A stretch of 64,000 nucleotides of DNA from a virus. The notes under the pieces are model-generated. The model made no database searches and was not told the DNA's origin. It saw only the letters and a list, made by a program, of their open reading frames with translations. Location of the stretch: positions 30,877 to 94,876 of IMG/VR virus record IMGVR_UViG_3300032307_000652; one strand, 5' to 3'. Below, one piece after another: positions 25,840 through 34,590 of this stretch (positions within the stretch are counted from its first letter, which is position 1; every line of letters begins with the position of its first letter). Made by a program: the position numbers and the translations under genes.

Positions 25840-26679
25840 ATGGCGACAAATTCCTTAGATGCTGTACTCGCTCAGTACGAAAAAGCGAAAAGTGGGGGTA
25901 ACTCTGCAAACAAAATGTCTCAAGAAGACAGAATGAAAAAATATTTTGCGGCAATTTTAACGCAAAACGAGAACTCAGGACAGAAACGTCTTCGTATCTT
26001 ACCTACCCCTGATGGGTCTTCACCTTTCAAAGAAGTATGGTATCACGAAGTACAAGTTGAGGGTAAATGGAATAAAATCTATGACCCAGGAAAGAACGAT
26101 AACGAGCGTTCACCTTTGACTGAAATTCATGATGAATTAATGTCAACAGGTAAAGAGTCTGATAAAGAACTCGCTAAATCTTACAAACCTCGTAAATTTT
26201 ACATCGTTAAAGTAATTGACCGTGATAACGAAGCGGACGGAGTTAAGTTCTGGCGTTTCAAACACAATTACAAGAACGAAGGTATCCTTGATAAAATCAT
26301 TCCGATTTGGAAAGCTAAAGGTGATATCACTGACCCTGTTAATGGACGTGACCTTATCATTGAGTTAACAAAGGCTAAGACTCCAAAAGGAGCAACTTAT
26401 ACGGTTATTCAAACAGTTATGCATGACGACCCATCACCTGTTCACACAGATGCTGAAACGTCTAAGTCATGGATTGAAGACCCACTTACTTGGGCTGATG
26501 TTTACTCTAAAAAACCTGTTGAGTACTTGGAAGCAATTGCTCGTGGAGAAACTCCAAGATGGTCATCTGATTTAGGTAAATATGTTTACGGTGATAGTTC
26601 ATCTGATGAAGGTACTATCGGTGGTTCATATGTTGACCCACAGGCTGGTGACGAACCAGATGGTGATTTACCATTCTAA
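25840..26679 (+). CDS. 32: Single-stranded DNA-binding protein, gp32-like
   Basis: 279 residues. The N-terminus has a basic helix (EDRMKKYFAAIL), followed by the OB-fold segments KRLRILP, SPFKEVWYHEV, RKFYIVKVIDR and KFWRFKHNYKNE that match the T4 gp32 core. The C-terminus is acidic and ends in GDLPF, the tail used to recruit partner proteins. Unlike T4 gp32 there is no cysteine at all, so the structural zinc site is absent; the region where it should be reads KNDNERSPLTEI. First gene of the replication block; a strong terminator follows it. Confidence 0.9.
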   Translation: MATNSLDAVLAQYEKAKSGGNSANKMSQEDRMKKYFAAILTQNENSGQKRLRILPTPDGSSPFKEVWYHEVQVEGKWNKIYDPGKNDNERSPLTEIHDELMSTGKESDKELAKSYKPRKFYIVKVIDRDNEADGVKFWRFKHNYKNEGILDKIIPIWKAKGDITDPVNGRDLIIELTKAKTPKGATYTVIQTVMHDDPSPVHTDAETSKSWIEDPLTWADVYSKKPVEYLEAIARGETPRWSSDLGKYVYGDSSSDEGTIGGSYVDPQAGDEPDGDLPF

Positions 26680-26685
26680 TTTATA

Positions 26686-26733
26686 AAAGGTTGGACACTA
26701 ATATACACAAAGTGTCCAACCTTTGCTATTTTT
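26686..26733 (+). terminator. Rho-independent terminator after the SSB gene
   Basis: A perfect 14-bp inverted repeat (26686-26699 and 26711-26724) with an 11-nt loop, followed by GCTATTTTT. It separates the abundant SSB from the uvsX operon. Confidence 0.85.
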
Positions 26734-26764
26734 AAACAACAAACAATTTAAATCATAGACATTT

Positions 26765-27763
26765 ATGGCAATAAAGAAAAAAGAATTTTCATTAGATGCG
26801 ATTAAAGACAAATATTCAACCAAGACAAAATATAAAGAAACAGACTTTTATGAAGTCGGTGAGGCTTTCCATAATAGTTGCGGTTTACCTGGTCCTGCTT
26901 TGGGTAACATCAACATGTTCTTGGGTCATTCGAACTCTTCAAAAACGACCGCGCTTGTCAAAGCCGCTGTGTCTACTCAGCAGAAGGGGCATTTGCCTGT
27001 TTTCATTATCACCGAGAAAAAATGGAGTTGGGACCACGCAGTAGAACTTGGTCTTAAAGCTGAAATGACTGATGGTGAATGGGACGGACAATTTATCTTT
27101 AATGATAATTTTGATTACATTGAACAAGTTACTGACTACATCAACGAGTTATTAGACGAACAAGAAAAAGGTAATATTCCTTATTCTCTTTGTTTCCTTT
27201 GGGATTCAGTTGGTTCAGTTCCTTGTAAGATGACCTTTGATGGTAAAGGTGGTAAACAACATAACGCATCTGTATTGGCGGATAAAATTGGTATGGGTAT
27301 CCAAGCCCGTATTACTAAATCTCGTAAAGAGGATTATCCATATACAAACACAATGGTTGTAGTTAATCAACCTTGGGTTGAATTACCTGATAATCCATTT
27401 GGACAACCAACAATTAAAGCAAAAGGTGGTGAAGCTCTTTGGTTAGCATCGGCTCTTGTATTCTTGTTTGGTAATCAGAAAAATGCTGGTATTAATCACA
27501 TTACAGCAACTAAAAATGGTAGAACGGTATCTTACGCCATCAGAACAAAAATCTCTGTCCTAAAGAACCATATCAATGGATTAGGATATAAAGATGGTAA
27601 GATTATCGCGACACCACAAGGATATATTGCTGACGATAAAGACGCTCTTGAAAAATACAAAAAAGAGTATTCTCAGTATTGGAACGCAATTCTTTCAGGA
27701 ACAGGTGAAATAACTCTTGATGAGACTGAAGAAACTTTTACAAACGAAAACGAACCATTTTAA
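26765..27763 (+). CDS. uvsX: UvsX-type RecA recombinase
   Basis: 332 residues. Walker A is GHSNSSKT (54-61), a relaxed form with Ser before Lys, as in T4 UvsX; the Walker B strand is SLCFLWDSVG. The DNA-binding loop region follows, with VVVNQPW and a KAKGGEALWLASA segment, which are recognisable in phage UvsX/RecA proteins. It ends in an acidic tail (ENEPF). UvsX forms filaments on gp32-coated DNA and drives strand invasion for recombination-dependent replication. It is followed by rnh after 9 nt, then other replication genes, in one operon. Confidence 0.9.
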   Translation: MAIKKKEFSLDAIKDKYSTKTKYKETDFYEVGEAFHNSCGLPGPALGNINMFLGHSNSSKTTALVKAAVSTQQKGHLPVFIITEKKWSWDHAVELGLKAEMTDGEWDGQFIFNDNFDYIEQVTDYINELLDEQEKGNIPYSLCFLWDSVGSVPCKMTFDGKGGKQHNASVLADKIGMGIQARITKSRKEDYPYTNTMVVVNQPWVELPDNPFGQPTIKAKGGEALWLASALVFLFGNQKNAGINHITATKNGRTVSYAIRTKISVLKNHINGLGYKDGKIIATPQGYIADDKDALEKYKKEYSQYWNAILSGTGEITLDETEETFTNENEPF

Positions 27764-27772
27764 TTTTAGTTC

Positions 27773-28777
27773 GTGAAAAAAACACTACTTGTTGACGGAA
27801 ATAATCTGATGAAGATTGGGTTTCATGGTGTGAAGGATTACTTCCACAATGGGGAACACATCGGGGCGTTGTATCATTTTATGAATACACTTCGTAAGTT
27901 TATCAGTGAACATAACTTTGACAAGGTAGTAGTATTTTGGGATGGTGAAGACTCCACGAGTTTACGTGGAATTCTTTACCCCAAATACAAACAAAACCGA
28001 CGATTGGTTATGGAGGACTCTATCTTTATGTCCTACTTAAAACAAAAAAATCGTATCAAACAATATTTGGAAGAAGTCTATATAAGACAATTAGAGATTA
28101 GTGGTAGAGAAGCCGATGATTTAATTGCTTATTATTGTCAAGTATCTGAAAATGAGGATAAATTAATTTTTTCGTCAGACAGAGATTTAACACAACTTAT
28201 TTCTGAAAATGTATCCATATACTCACCATCAGTTAAAGCTACCTTTAAACACGGGGATAAGATTAAATTTGATGATTTTGAGTTCCCACACTATAACGTA
28301 AAAACTTTAAAGATATTAACTGGTGATAAGTCAGATAATATTGAAGGTATCTATCTTTTGGGTGAAAAAACTTTAGTTAAATTTTTCCCTGAGATACTTG
28401 AAAAAGAAGTTTCTTATAACGATATTTTAACAAGAGCTGAAGATTTGTTAAAAGAACAAAAAGACAATCAGACCTTAAAAAATCTTTTAACGGGTAAAAC
28501 AAAATCAGGTATCTTTGAACAAGAATTTTTCCAAGTTAATGAACAGATTGTGGACTTATCTAATCCTTTATTGAGGGATGAAGACAAAGAAGAAATACAA
28601 TCAATCGTTACTGAAAAATTGGATATCGAAGGTAGAAGTTACAAGAACTTAATTAAATATATGGTTGAGGACGGGTTGTTCAAATACCTACCAAAGGGTG
28701 ACGACGCATGGACGTATTTCATCCAACCTTTTATGAAGTTAACAAGAAAAGAAAAAACAAAAACAAACAAAAAATAA
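27773..28777 (+). CDS. rnh: RNase H-type 5'-3' exonuclease (FEN family), T4 Rnh-like
   Basis: 334 residues, starting at GTG 27773. The acidic metal sites of the FEN/5' nuclease family are all visible: D8 (DGNN), D57 (FWDGED), E113/D115/D116 (EADDLI), D136 and D138 (SSDRDL), and D185/D188 (GDKSDN). The length matches T4 Rnh (305) with a longer C-terminus. It would remove RNA primers and flaps on the lagging strand. The nucleotide context (uvsX before, gp41 after) fits. Confidence 0.9.
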   Translation: MKKTLLVDGNNLMKIGFHGVKDYFHNGEHIGALYHFMNTLRKFISEHNFDKVVVFWDGEDSTSLRGILYPKYKQNRRLVMEDSIFMSYLKQKNRIKQYLEEVYIRQLEISGREADDLIAYYCQVSENEDKLIFSSDRDLTQLISENVSIYSPSVKATFKHGDKIKFDDFEFPHYNVKTLKILTGDKSDNIEGIYLLGEKTLVKFFPEILEKEVSYNDILTRAEDLLKEQKDNQTLKNLLTGKTKSGIFEQEFFQVNEQIVDLSNPLLRDEDKEEIQSIVTEKLDIEGRSYKNLIKYMVEDGLFKYLPKGDDAWTYFIQPFMKLTRKEKTKTNKK

Positions 28778-28785
28778 AATAAATT

Positions 28786-29238
28786 ATGAAAGAACAAGAC
28801 ATTACCAAACTGGAATTCTTGATGACGGTAAACAACAATTTTATCGTACAACGTTTTTTTAACGTTAAAGGGTATAACCCAAAGGCTCACAACTCAGCAG
28901 AGTTGATTGATTTGATGGATGGTTTCATTTCAGATTTGAAAGAAAATTTCAAGATGAAAACTGTAAACTACATGTTGGACAATCAATATCAGATTAGTGA
29001 AGACCCTGAGGTATTGAACACATCATTCACTGATGGACCTGAGTCGTTTAACATCTATATCAAAAATGGTGATACGACAATGTGTCATTATTCATTTGAT
29101 GCTAAACTTTATCCACCTAAGGTGAGATACACCGTAGACATACGCCCGTTCCTAAAAGGAATACTTTTTGGTCTTACTGACGTGTTGTCATCTAGAAATT
29201 TAACACACGAATACATGGGTTATCAGCTAGCTCGTTGA
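28786..29238 (+). CDS. Conserved-looking protein of unknown function in the replication operon
   Basis: 150 residues, no family recognised. It is a compact alpha/beta protein: an N-terminal helix pair (KLEFLMTVNNNFIVQRFF), a central helical part (AELIDLMDGFISDLKENF), beta strands (SFNIYIKNGD, VRYTVDIRPF) and a C-terminal helix. It contains one Cys and no catalytic motif I can name. It starts 9 nt after rnh and precedes the helicase. A role in replication (for example as a loader or accessory factor) is suggested by position only. Confidence 0.7.
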   Translation: MKEQDITKLEFLMTVNNNFIVQRFFNVKGYNPKAHNSAELIDLMDGFISDLKENFKMKTVNYMLDNQYQISEDPEVLNTSFTDGPESFNIYIKNGDTTMCHYSFDAKLYPPKVRYTVDIRPFLKGILFGLTDVLSSRNLTHEYMGYQLAR

Positions 29239-29246
29239 TATTTATT
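29239..29246 (+). promoter_or_regulatory. TATTTATT element before the helicase gene
   Basis: TATTTATT, 17 nt before ATG 29264, overlapping the end of the preceding gene. It is the only such element in the replication block, so chance occurrence is possible. Confidence 0.3.
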
Positions 29247-29263
29247 CAAAAAACAAACATAAT

Positions 29264-30634
29264 ATGGCTGACAAAAATTTTGATTATTTGGGAGAGACCT
29301 TCCAATTACAACTTCTTAACCAAATGATAGTTGATAAGGACTTTTCACACTCAATTATTGAGGTGATTGAACCTAACTATTTTGAAAACAAATACTTTCG
29401 TTTATTTGTTCAGATGGTAAAAGAATACTATTCAAAGTTTGAACACAGTCCTAGTTTTGAGACAATTCAACAAAAAGCTAAGAGTGAAATTAGTCAGGAG
29501 TTATTATTAAAGATAACTCTTGACACTATTTCTGATATACAAAATGTTACCGAAGAAGGTACTCAGTTTGTTCAGGAGAAGGCTTTGAAGTTTTGTAAAC
29601 AACAAGAACTTCAAAAGGTTATGGATAAAGCTAAAAAAATCATTGACCACGGTGAGTTTGAAAACTACGACACTTTGGAAGAAATGGTTAGAGAGGCTTT
29701 ACAGGTTGGAAACGTGGATAGAGGAACAGGGGATGTGTTTCAAGACTTAGATGAAGTATTAGCGGATGATTACAGACATCCAATCCCAATGGGAATACCG
29801 GGTATTGACAATCTTTTGAAAGGTGGTTTGGCAAAAGGAGAAATTGGTGTTATATTAGCACCCACAGGTGTTGGTAAATCAACATTAACAACAAAGATTG
29901 CCAATCACGCTTTTAATTTAGGATTTAATGTTTTACAAATTTTCTTTGAAGATAATTATAAAATTATTCAGAGAAAACATTTTACATGTTGGACAGGTAT
30001 TGCTCCTGATGAACTGAGTAATCATAAAGAAACAGTATTGGCAAAGGTTGCTGAAATTAAAGAGAAAATGCCAAACAAGTTAGTGATGAAGAAGTTACCT
30101 TCTGACACATTAACTATGAATCAGATTAAAAATCAGATTAGAAAAATGATTGCTGATGGGACAAAGATTGATATGGTTATTTTAGATTATATCGATTGTG
30201 TTACACCTGAGAAAATGATGGAAGACGAATGGAAATCTGAGGGTTCAGTTATGAGAGCATTTGAATCTATGTGTCACGAATTGGACATCGCAGGGTGGAC
30301 GGCGACACAAGGTAATAGAAGTTCTATTTCATCAGATGTGGTAACTACCGACCAAATGGGTGGTTCTATTAAGAAAGCTCAAGTAGGACACGTCATCATC
30401 ACGGTGGCAAAATCACTACAACAAAAAGAATTGAATCTTGCGACTATTGCGATTACAAAGTCGAGAATTGGTAAAGACGGGGTAGTATTTGAGAACTGTA
30501 AATTCAATAACGAAATGTTAGAAATTGATACAGAAAGTACTACAACATTCTTAGGACTTGAGGAACAAAAGGAAGAAAGAAATAGAAACAGGATTAAAGA
30601 AATTATGGAGAAAAGAAAACAACAAACAGTATAA
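29264..30634 (+). CDS. 41: Replicative DNA helicase, gp41-like (DnaB family)
   Basis: 456 residues. The N-terminal domain (1-150) is helical as in DnaB/gp41. The RecA-like domain has Walker A APTGVGKST (199-207), the DnaB-type loop FFEDN, Walker B DMVILDYID (near 305-312), and the ATQGNR segment with the sensor glutamine. It would unwind the fork as a hexamer. Length is close to T4 gp41 (475). No primase domain is fused, so primase should be encoded elsewhere. It lies 25 nt after the unknown replication gene and 13 nt before nrdB. Confidence 0.9.
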   Translation: MADKNFDYLGETFQLQLLNQMIVDKDFSHSIIEVIEPNYFENKYFRLFVQMVKEYYSKFEHSPSFETIQQKAKSEISQELLLKITLDTISDIQNVTEEGTQFVQEKALKFCKQQELQKVMDKAKKIIDHGEFENYDTLEEMVREALQVGNVDRGTGDVFQDLDEVLADDYRHPIPMGIPGIDNLLKGGLAKGEIGVILAPTGVGKSTLTTKIANHAFNLGFNVLQIFFEDNYKIIQRKHFTCWTGIAPDELSNHKETVLAKVAEIKEKMPNKLVMKKLPSDTLTMNQIKNQIRKMIADGTKIDMVILDYIDCVTPEKMMEDEWKSEGSVMRAFESMCHELDIAGWTATQGNRSSISSDVVTTDQMGGSIKKAQVGHVIITVAKSLQQKELNLATIAITKSRIGKDGVVFENCKFNNEMLEIDTESTTTFLGLEEQKEERNRNRIKEIMEKRKQQTV

Positions 30635-30647
30635 TTATTAAAACAAT

Positions 30648-31607
30648 ATGGAACAAAAAATGGAAAAAATTTTAGTAGAAAATCCAAATCGTTTTGTAAT
30701 TTTCCCAATACAATATAATGATATTTGGGAATTTTATAAGATGCATCAAGCTGCGTTTTGGACAGCAGAAGAAATCGATTTAAGCGGTGACCTACGTGAC
30801 TGGGAAAACTTATCAGAAAATGAACAATATTTTATCAAAAATATTTTATCGTTTTTCGCGGCATCAGATGGTATCGTAAATGAAAACTTGGCTGAAAATT
30901 TCTATAGAGAAGTACAATATCCTGAAGCTAAGTTTTTCTATGGTATGCAACTTGCTATGGAGAACATTCACAGTTTAATGTATTCACTTCTTATTGATAC
31001 TTACGTGTCAAATGAAGAAGAAAAAAACAAATGTTTTACTGCGTTAGATAATTTACCTGCGGTTCAGAAGAAGGCTAAATGGGCTTTGGATTGGATTGAA
31101 AATGCGTCGTTCCAAGAAAGATTGGTGGCATTTGCGGCTGTTGAAGGCATCTTCTTTTCAGGTTCATTCTGTTCTATTTTCTGGTTAAAATCAAGAGGTA
31201 TTATGCAAGGATTGTGTAATGCTAACGCTTTGATTTTCAAAGACGAAAACCTACACTGTGACTTTGCAATTCACTTGTTAAACAATCACGTTGAAAACAA
31301 ACCAAGTGAAAAGAGAATTAAAGAAATTCTACTTTCAGCTCTTGAGATTGAAAAAGAATTCATCACTGAATCACTACCTGTTTCTTTAATTGGTATGAAC
31401 CAAAACTTAATGAAACAATATCTTGAGTTTGTTGTTGATGGTCTATTGGTAAAGTTTGGATGTAAAAAACAATTTAATGTTGAACAACCATTTAAGTTCA
31501 TGGAACAAATTGCGGTTGAAACAAAAGGTAATTTCTTCGAGTCAAGAACTGTTGAATACCAAAAAGCTAAATTGAATGAAACATTGTCCTTTACTGACGA
31601 TTTCTAA
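30648..31607 (+). CDS. nrdB: Class Ia ribonucleotide reductase, small subunit
   Basis: 319 residues; a second ATG 12 nt inside is an alternative start. Diiron ligands are visible: D44 (EEID), E105 and H108 in MENIH, a later Glu in [10 protein letters not shown], and the E-x-x-H of DENLHCD. The radical tyrosine Y112 follows H108 at the expected four-residue distance (HSLMY). So this is the tyrosyl-radical form, needing oxygen. It pairs with nrdA 20 nt downstream to make dNTPs for phage replication. Confidence 0.95.
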   Translation: MEQKMEKILVENPNRFVIFPIQYNDIWEFYKMHQAAFWTAEEIDLSGDLRDWENLSENEQYFIKNILSFFAASDGIVNENLAENFYREVQYPEAKFFYGMQLAMENIHSLMYSLLIDTYVSNEEEKNKCFTALDNLPAVQKKAKWALDWIENASFQERLVAFAAVEGIFFSGSFCSIFWLKSRGIMQGLCNANALIFKDENLHCDFAIHLLNNHVENKPSEKRIKEILLSALEIEKEFITESLPVSLIGMNQNLMKQYLEFVVDGLLVKFGCKKQFNVEQPFKFMEQIAVETKGNFFESRTVEYQKAKLNETLSFTDDF

Positions 31608-31627
31608 TTTATTATTTTTATAGAACT

Positions 31628-34060
31628 ATGATGTCACTTAAAATTAAAAAGAGAGGTGGAGATGATGCGTCATTTAATCCACAAAAAATTTATAACCGTA
31701 TTAAAAGAGCTTCAAAGGGATTGAGTGTCAACTCCGATGAAATCTTTATTAAGGTTATCACTTCAGTACCAACTGAAGGTATTATTACAACAAAAGAATT
31801 AGATAAGTTAATCTATGAAATTGCTGCGGCATTTACAGGTAGTCATCACGATTATTCAAGACTAGCTTCATCAGTAGCTATTTCATCTTACCATAAAGAA
31901 ACTGACCCAAGTTTTTCAAACACAATGAATTTGCTACATGGTGAAGGTATCATCAATGATAAATTAATGGAAATTATTGAGGATTATGGGTCAAGTAATA
32001 TTGATGCGATTATCAATCATGATAATGATTATAACTTTGACTACTTTGCTTGGAGGTCACTTTCTGAAATGTATCTTTTGAAACTATCTGATGGTAAGGT
32101 AGTTGAACGTCCGCAACATATGTATATGAGAGTTGCTCTTTGGGTAACTAATACATTTGAAGAAGCGGTTGAATACTATCAGGCGTTATCTAACCAAAGA
32201 ATTTCACCGGCAACACCAATTATGATTAATGCTGGTACAAAGGTTCCACAATTGGCATCTTGTGTTCTTCATTACAATGATTCAGATTCTCGTGAAGGTT
32301 TGTTGAATACTATGAGAGACATCTCAACCTATTCATCAGACGCTGCGGGTATCGGATTATCAATGTCTAACATTCGTAGTAAGGAGAGTCGTATTTCATC
32401 TTCAGGTGGATACGCTGGTGGATTGTTGAAGTATTTGAAGATTGTTAATGAGTCACTTCGTTTCTTTAACCAACAAGGACGTAGACCAGGTTCTGCGGCA
32501 ATTTACTTGGAACCTTGGCATAAAGATATCTTTGATTTGTTGGATATTAAAAAGAACACAGGTGCTGAGGAATTAAGAGCACGTGATTTATTTACCGCTC
32601 TTTGGATACCTGATAACTTCATGAGGGCAGTTAAGAACAATGATGATTGGTATTTGTTCTGTCCTAATGATATTATTAAGGCAGGTATCAAACCATTACA
32701 AGAATCTTATGGTGATGAGTACGAGGAGAATTATGACAAAGCCGTTGAGTTAGGTCTTGGTAAAAAAGTTAAGGCTCAAGAAATTTGGAATAAAATTATT
32801 GAATCACAAGTTGAAACAGGTGTTCCATATCTATGTTCTAAAGATAGTGCCAACAGAAAAACAAACCATCAGAACATTGGTGTAATTAAACAATCAAATC
32901 TTTGTAATGAGATTTACCAATATACTGACGAGAAAACAACTGCAATCTGTACTCTTTCATCTATGGTGTTAAAGAACTATGTAAAAGACGGTGAGTTTGA
33001 TTTTAATGGGTTGTATGAAGAAACTCGTAAAGTTGTAAGAGCGTTAAACAAAGTTGTTAACATCAACAATTACTCAACTGAAAAGGGACGTAAGGGTGGA
33101 TTGGAACAAAGAGCAATTGCTATTGGTACACAAGGACTTGCTGACGTATTCTACTTGATGGACTACATCTTCACATCTGAAGAAGCGCGTAAATTAAACA
33201 AAGAGATTTTTGAAACAATCTATTTTGCGGCAATCACCGAAAGTAACAGATTGTGTATGGATGGTAAGTATGAACCATACGCTCACTTTGAAGGGTCACC
33301 AATGTCACAAGGAGTATTCCAATTTGATATGTGGGGGTTGAAAGAAGATGAGTTATCAGGAAGATGGCCTTGGTCAACTCTAAAAGAAAATGTTAGTAAG
33401 TATGGAGTTTGTAACTCATTATTTACGGCTCAAATGCCTGTAGCATCTTCAGCAAAGATTACAGGTTCATACGAAATGACAGAACCCGCTCACTCAGCAA
33501 TCTTTAACAGACGTGTGGTTGGTGGAGAGATTATGATTGTTAACAAGTATTTGATTAGTGATTTTGAAAAGATTGGAATTTGGTCTGAAGATTTAAAGAA
33601 TGAAATTATTATGAATGAAGGTTCAATTCAAAACATTAATTTCAATAACTACCTTGACCAAGAAGATAAAAGATACAACTTCAAAGTTAAAAGAACTGAA
33701 CATTTAATTAAGAAATACAAAACAATTTGGGAAATTTCACAAAGAGAATTGATTGAGATGGCGGCAGATAGAGCACCATTTATTGACCAATCACAATCAA
33801 TGAATATCTACATGTCAAACCCAACATTGTCAAAGATTTCATCATCACATTTCTACGGATGGGAAAAAGGATTGAAAACACTTTGTTACTACGTTAGAAC
33901 AAGAGCAATCTCAACGGGAGCTAAACACTTGGCAATGGATGTATCAAAAATTAACAAACCAAAACCAACACCTGAACCGCCAAAGGTAGATTATAGTTAT
34001 ATGAATTTACCACCAAAACCTGAAAACAGTGAATTTGATTGTTTTGGTTGTTCTTCTTAA
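31628..34060 (+). CDS. nrdA: Class Ia ribonucleotide reductase, large subunit
   Basis: 810 residues, full length for NrdA. An ATP-cone occupies about residues 1-95, so dATP control is likely kept. Catalytic parts are present: the first cysteine in PQLASCVLHY, the NLCNEI active-site loop with the thiyl cysteine and Glu, CTLSS with the partner cysteine, and the YYVRTRA radical-transfer tyrosines. The C-terminus FDCFGCSS carries the C-x-x-C used for re-reduction by thioredoxin or glutaredoxin. No intein or intron interrupts it. It is the last gene of the replication block and is followed by a terminator. Confidence 0.95.
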   Translation: MMSLKIKKRGGDDASFNPQKIYNRIKRASKGLSVNSDEIFIKVITSVPTEGIITTKELDKLIYEIAAAFTGSHHDYSRLASSVAISSYHKETDPSFSNTMNLLHGEGIINDKLMEIIEDYGSSNIDAIINHDNDYNFDYFAWRSLSEMYLLKLSDGKVVERPQHMYMRVALWVTNTFEEAVEYYQALSNQRISPATPIMINAGTKVPQLASCVLHYNDSDSREGLLNTMRDISTYSSDAAGIGLSMSNIRSKESRISSSGGYAGGLLKYLKIVNESLRFFNQQGRRPGSAAIYLEPWHKDIFDLLDIKKNTGAEELRARDLFTALWIPDNFMRAVKNNDDWYLFCPNDIIKAGIKPLQESYGDEYEENYDKAVELGLGKKVKAQEIWNKIIESQVETGVPYLCSKDSANRKTNHQNIGVIKQSNLCNEIYQYTDEKTTAICTLSSMVLKNYVKDGEFDFNGLYEETRKVVRALNKVVNINNYSTEKGRKGGLEQRAIAIGTQGLADVFYLMDYIFTSEEARKLNKEIFETIYFAAITESNRLCMDGKYEPYAHFEGSPMSQGVFQFDMWGLKEDELSGRWPWSTLKENVSKYGVCNSLFTAQMPVASSAKITGSYEMTEPAHSAIFNRRVVGGEIMIVNKYLISDFEKIGIWSEDLKNEIIMNEGSIQNINFNNYLDQEDKRYNFKVKRTEHLIKKYKTIWEISQRELIEMAADRAPFIDQSQSMNIYMSNPTLSKISSSHFYGWEKGLKTLCYYVRTRAISTGAKHLAMDVSKINKPKPTPEPPKVDYSYMNLPPKPENSEFDCFGCSS

Positions 34061-34084
34061 TAACAAACAAATATCCGATGTGTT

Positions 34085-34114
34085 ATCCCGAGCTAGGTCG
34101 GGATTTTTATTTTT
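34085..34114 (+). terminator. Rho-independent terminator after nrdA
   Basis: ATCCCGA / TCGGGAT, 7-bp stem with a 6-nt loop (GCTAGG), followed by a T-rich tract. It ends the replication and nucleotide block. Confidence 0.9.
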
Positions 34115-34118
34115 GTAG

Positions 34119-34126
34119 TATTTATA
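34119..34126 (+). promoter_or_regulatory. TATTTATA element before the gp25-like gene
   Basis: TATTTATA, 4 nt before ATG 34131 and directly behind the nrdA terminator, so it begins the baseplate wedge operon. Confidence 0.55.
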
Positions 34127-34130
34127 TGAT

Positions 34131-34589
34131 ATGGCTCAAGGTAAAACATACGGTATAACATTTCCATTCAGAGATTCTTTTGACGGTAAATATTTAGATT
34201 TAACCGACTTTAGTGAAGATGAAATTAAAACCGATTTAATTCATTTGTTGTTAACGAGAAAAGGAAGTAGATATTTTCTACCAAATTTTGGAACTCGATT
34301 ATATGAATATATTTTTGAACCACTTGATGGTCCGACATTTAATGAGATTGAAACGGAAATAAAAGACGCGGTAACTACGTATATTCCTAATCTTCAAATC
34401 ACATCAGTTAAAGTTGAACCAATAATATCACCTGACGGACAATCAGATTTGGCAACTACTTTTCCTGAAACGGGAGAGATGACTTTACCTGATTTGGCAA
34501 TAAACGAACACACTGCAAAGGTAACAATAAATTATAATATTACTAGTGGAGTATTTAATACTTCGGACTTTATAATTATTAATATATAA
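34131..34589 (+). CDS. 25: Baseplate wedge protein, gp25-like
   Basis: 152 residues, close to T4 gp25 (132). It has the family features: an N-terminal arm (ITFPFRDSFDG), the LIHLLLTRKGSRYFLPNFGTRL core and the IFEPLDG turn, then TYIPNLQITSVKV and a final strand. gp25/GPW proteins sit at the contact between sheath and baseplate and start sheath assembly. It is followed by the gp6-like gene after 1 nt, the same order (W then J) as in P2 and in simple contractile systems. Confidence 0.85.
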   Translation: MAQGKTYGITFPFRDSFDGKYLDLTDFSEDEIKTDLIHLLLTRKGSRYFLPNFGTRLYEYIFEPLDGPTFNEIETEIKDAVTTYIPNLQITSVKVEPIISPDGQSDLATTFPETGEMTLPDLAINEHTAKVTINYNITSGVFNTSDFIIINI

Positions 34590-34590
34590 A

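Noticed and set aside
30379-30708. 109-codon minus-strand frame across the gp41-nrdB junction
   Set aside because: It is antisense to two well-supported genes and reads as Phe/Ser/Leu-rich shadow sequence.
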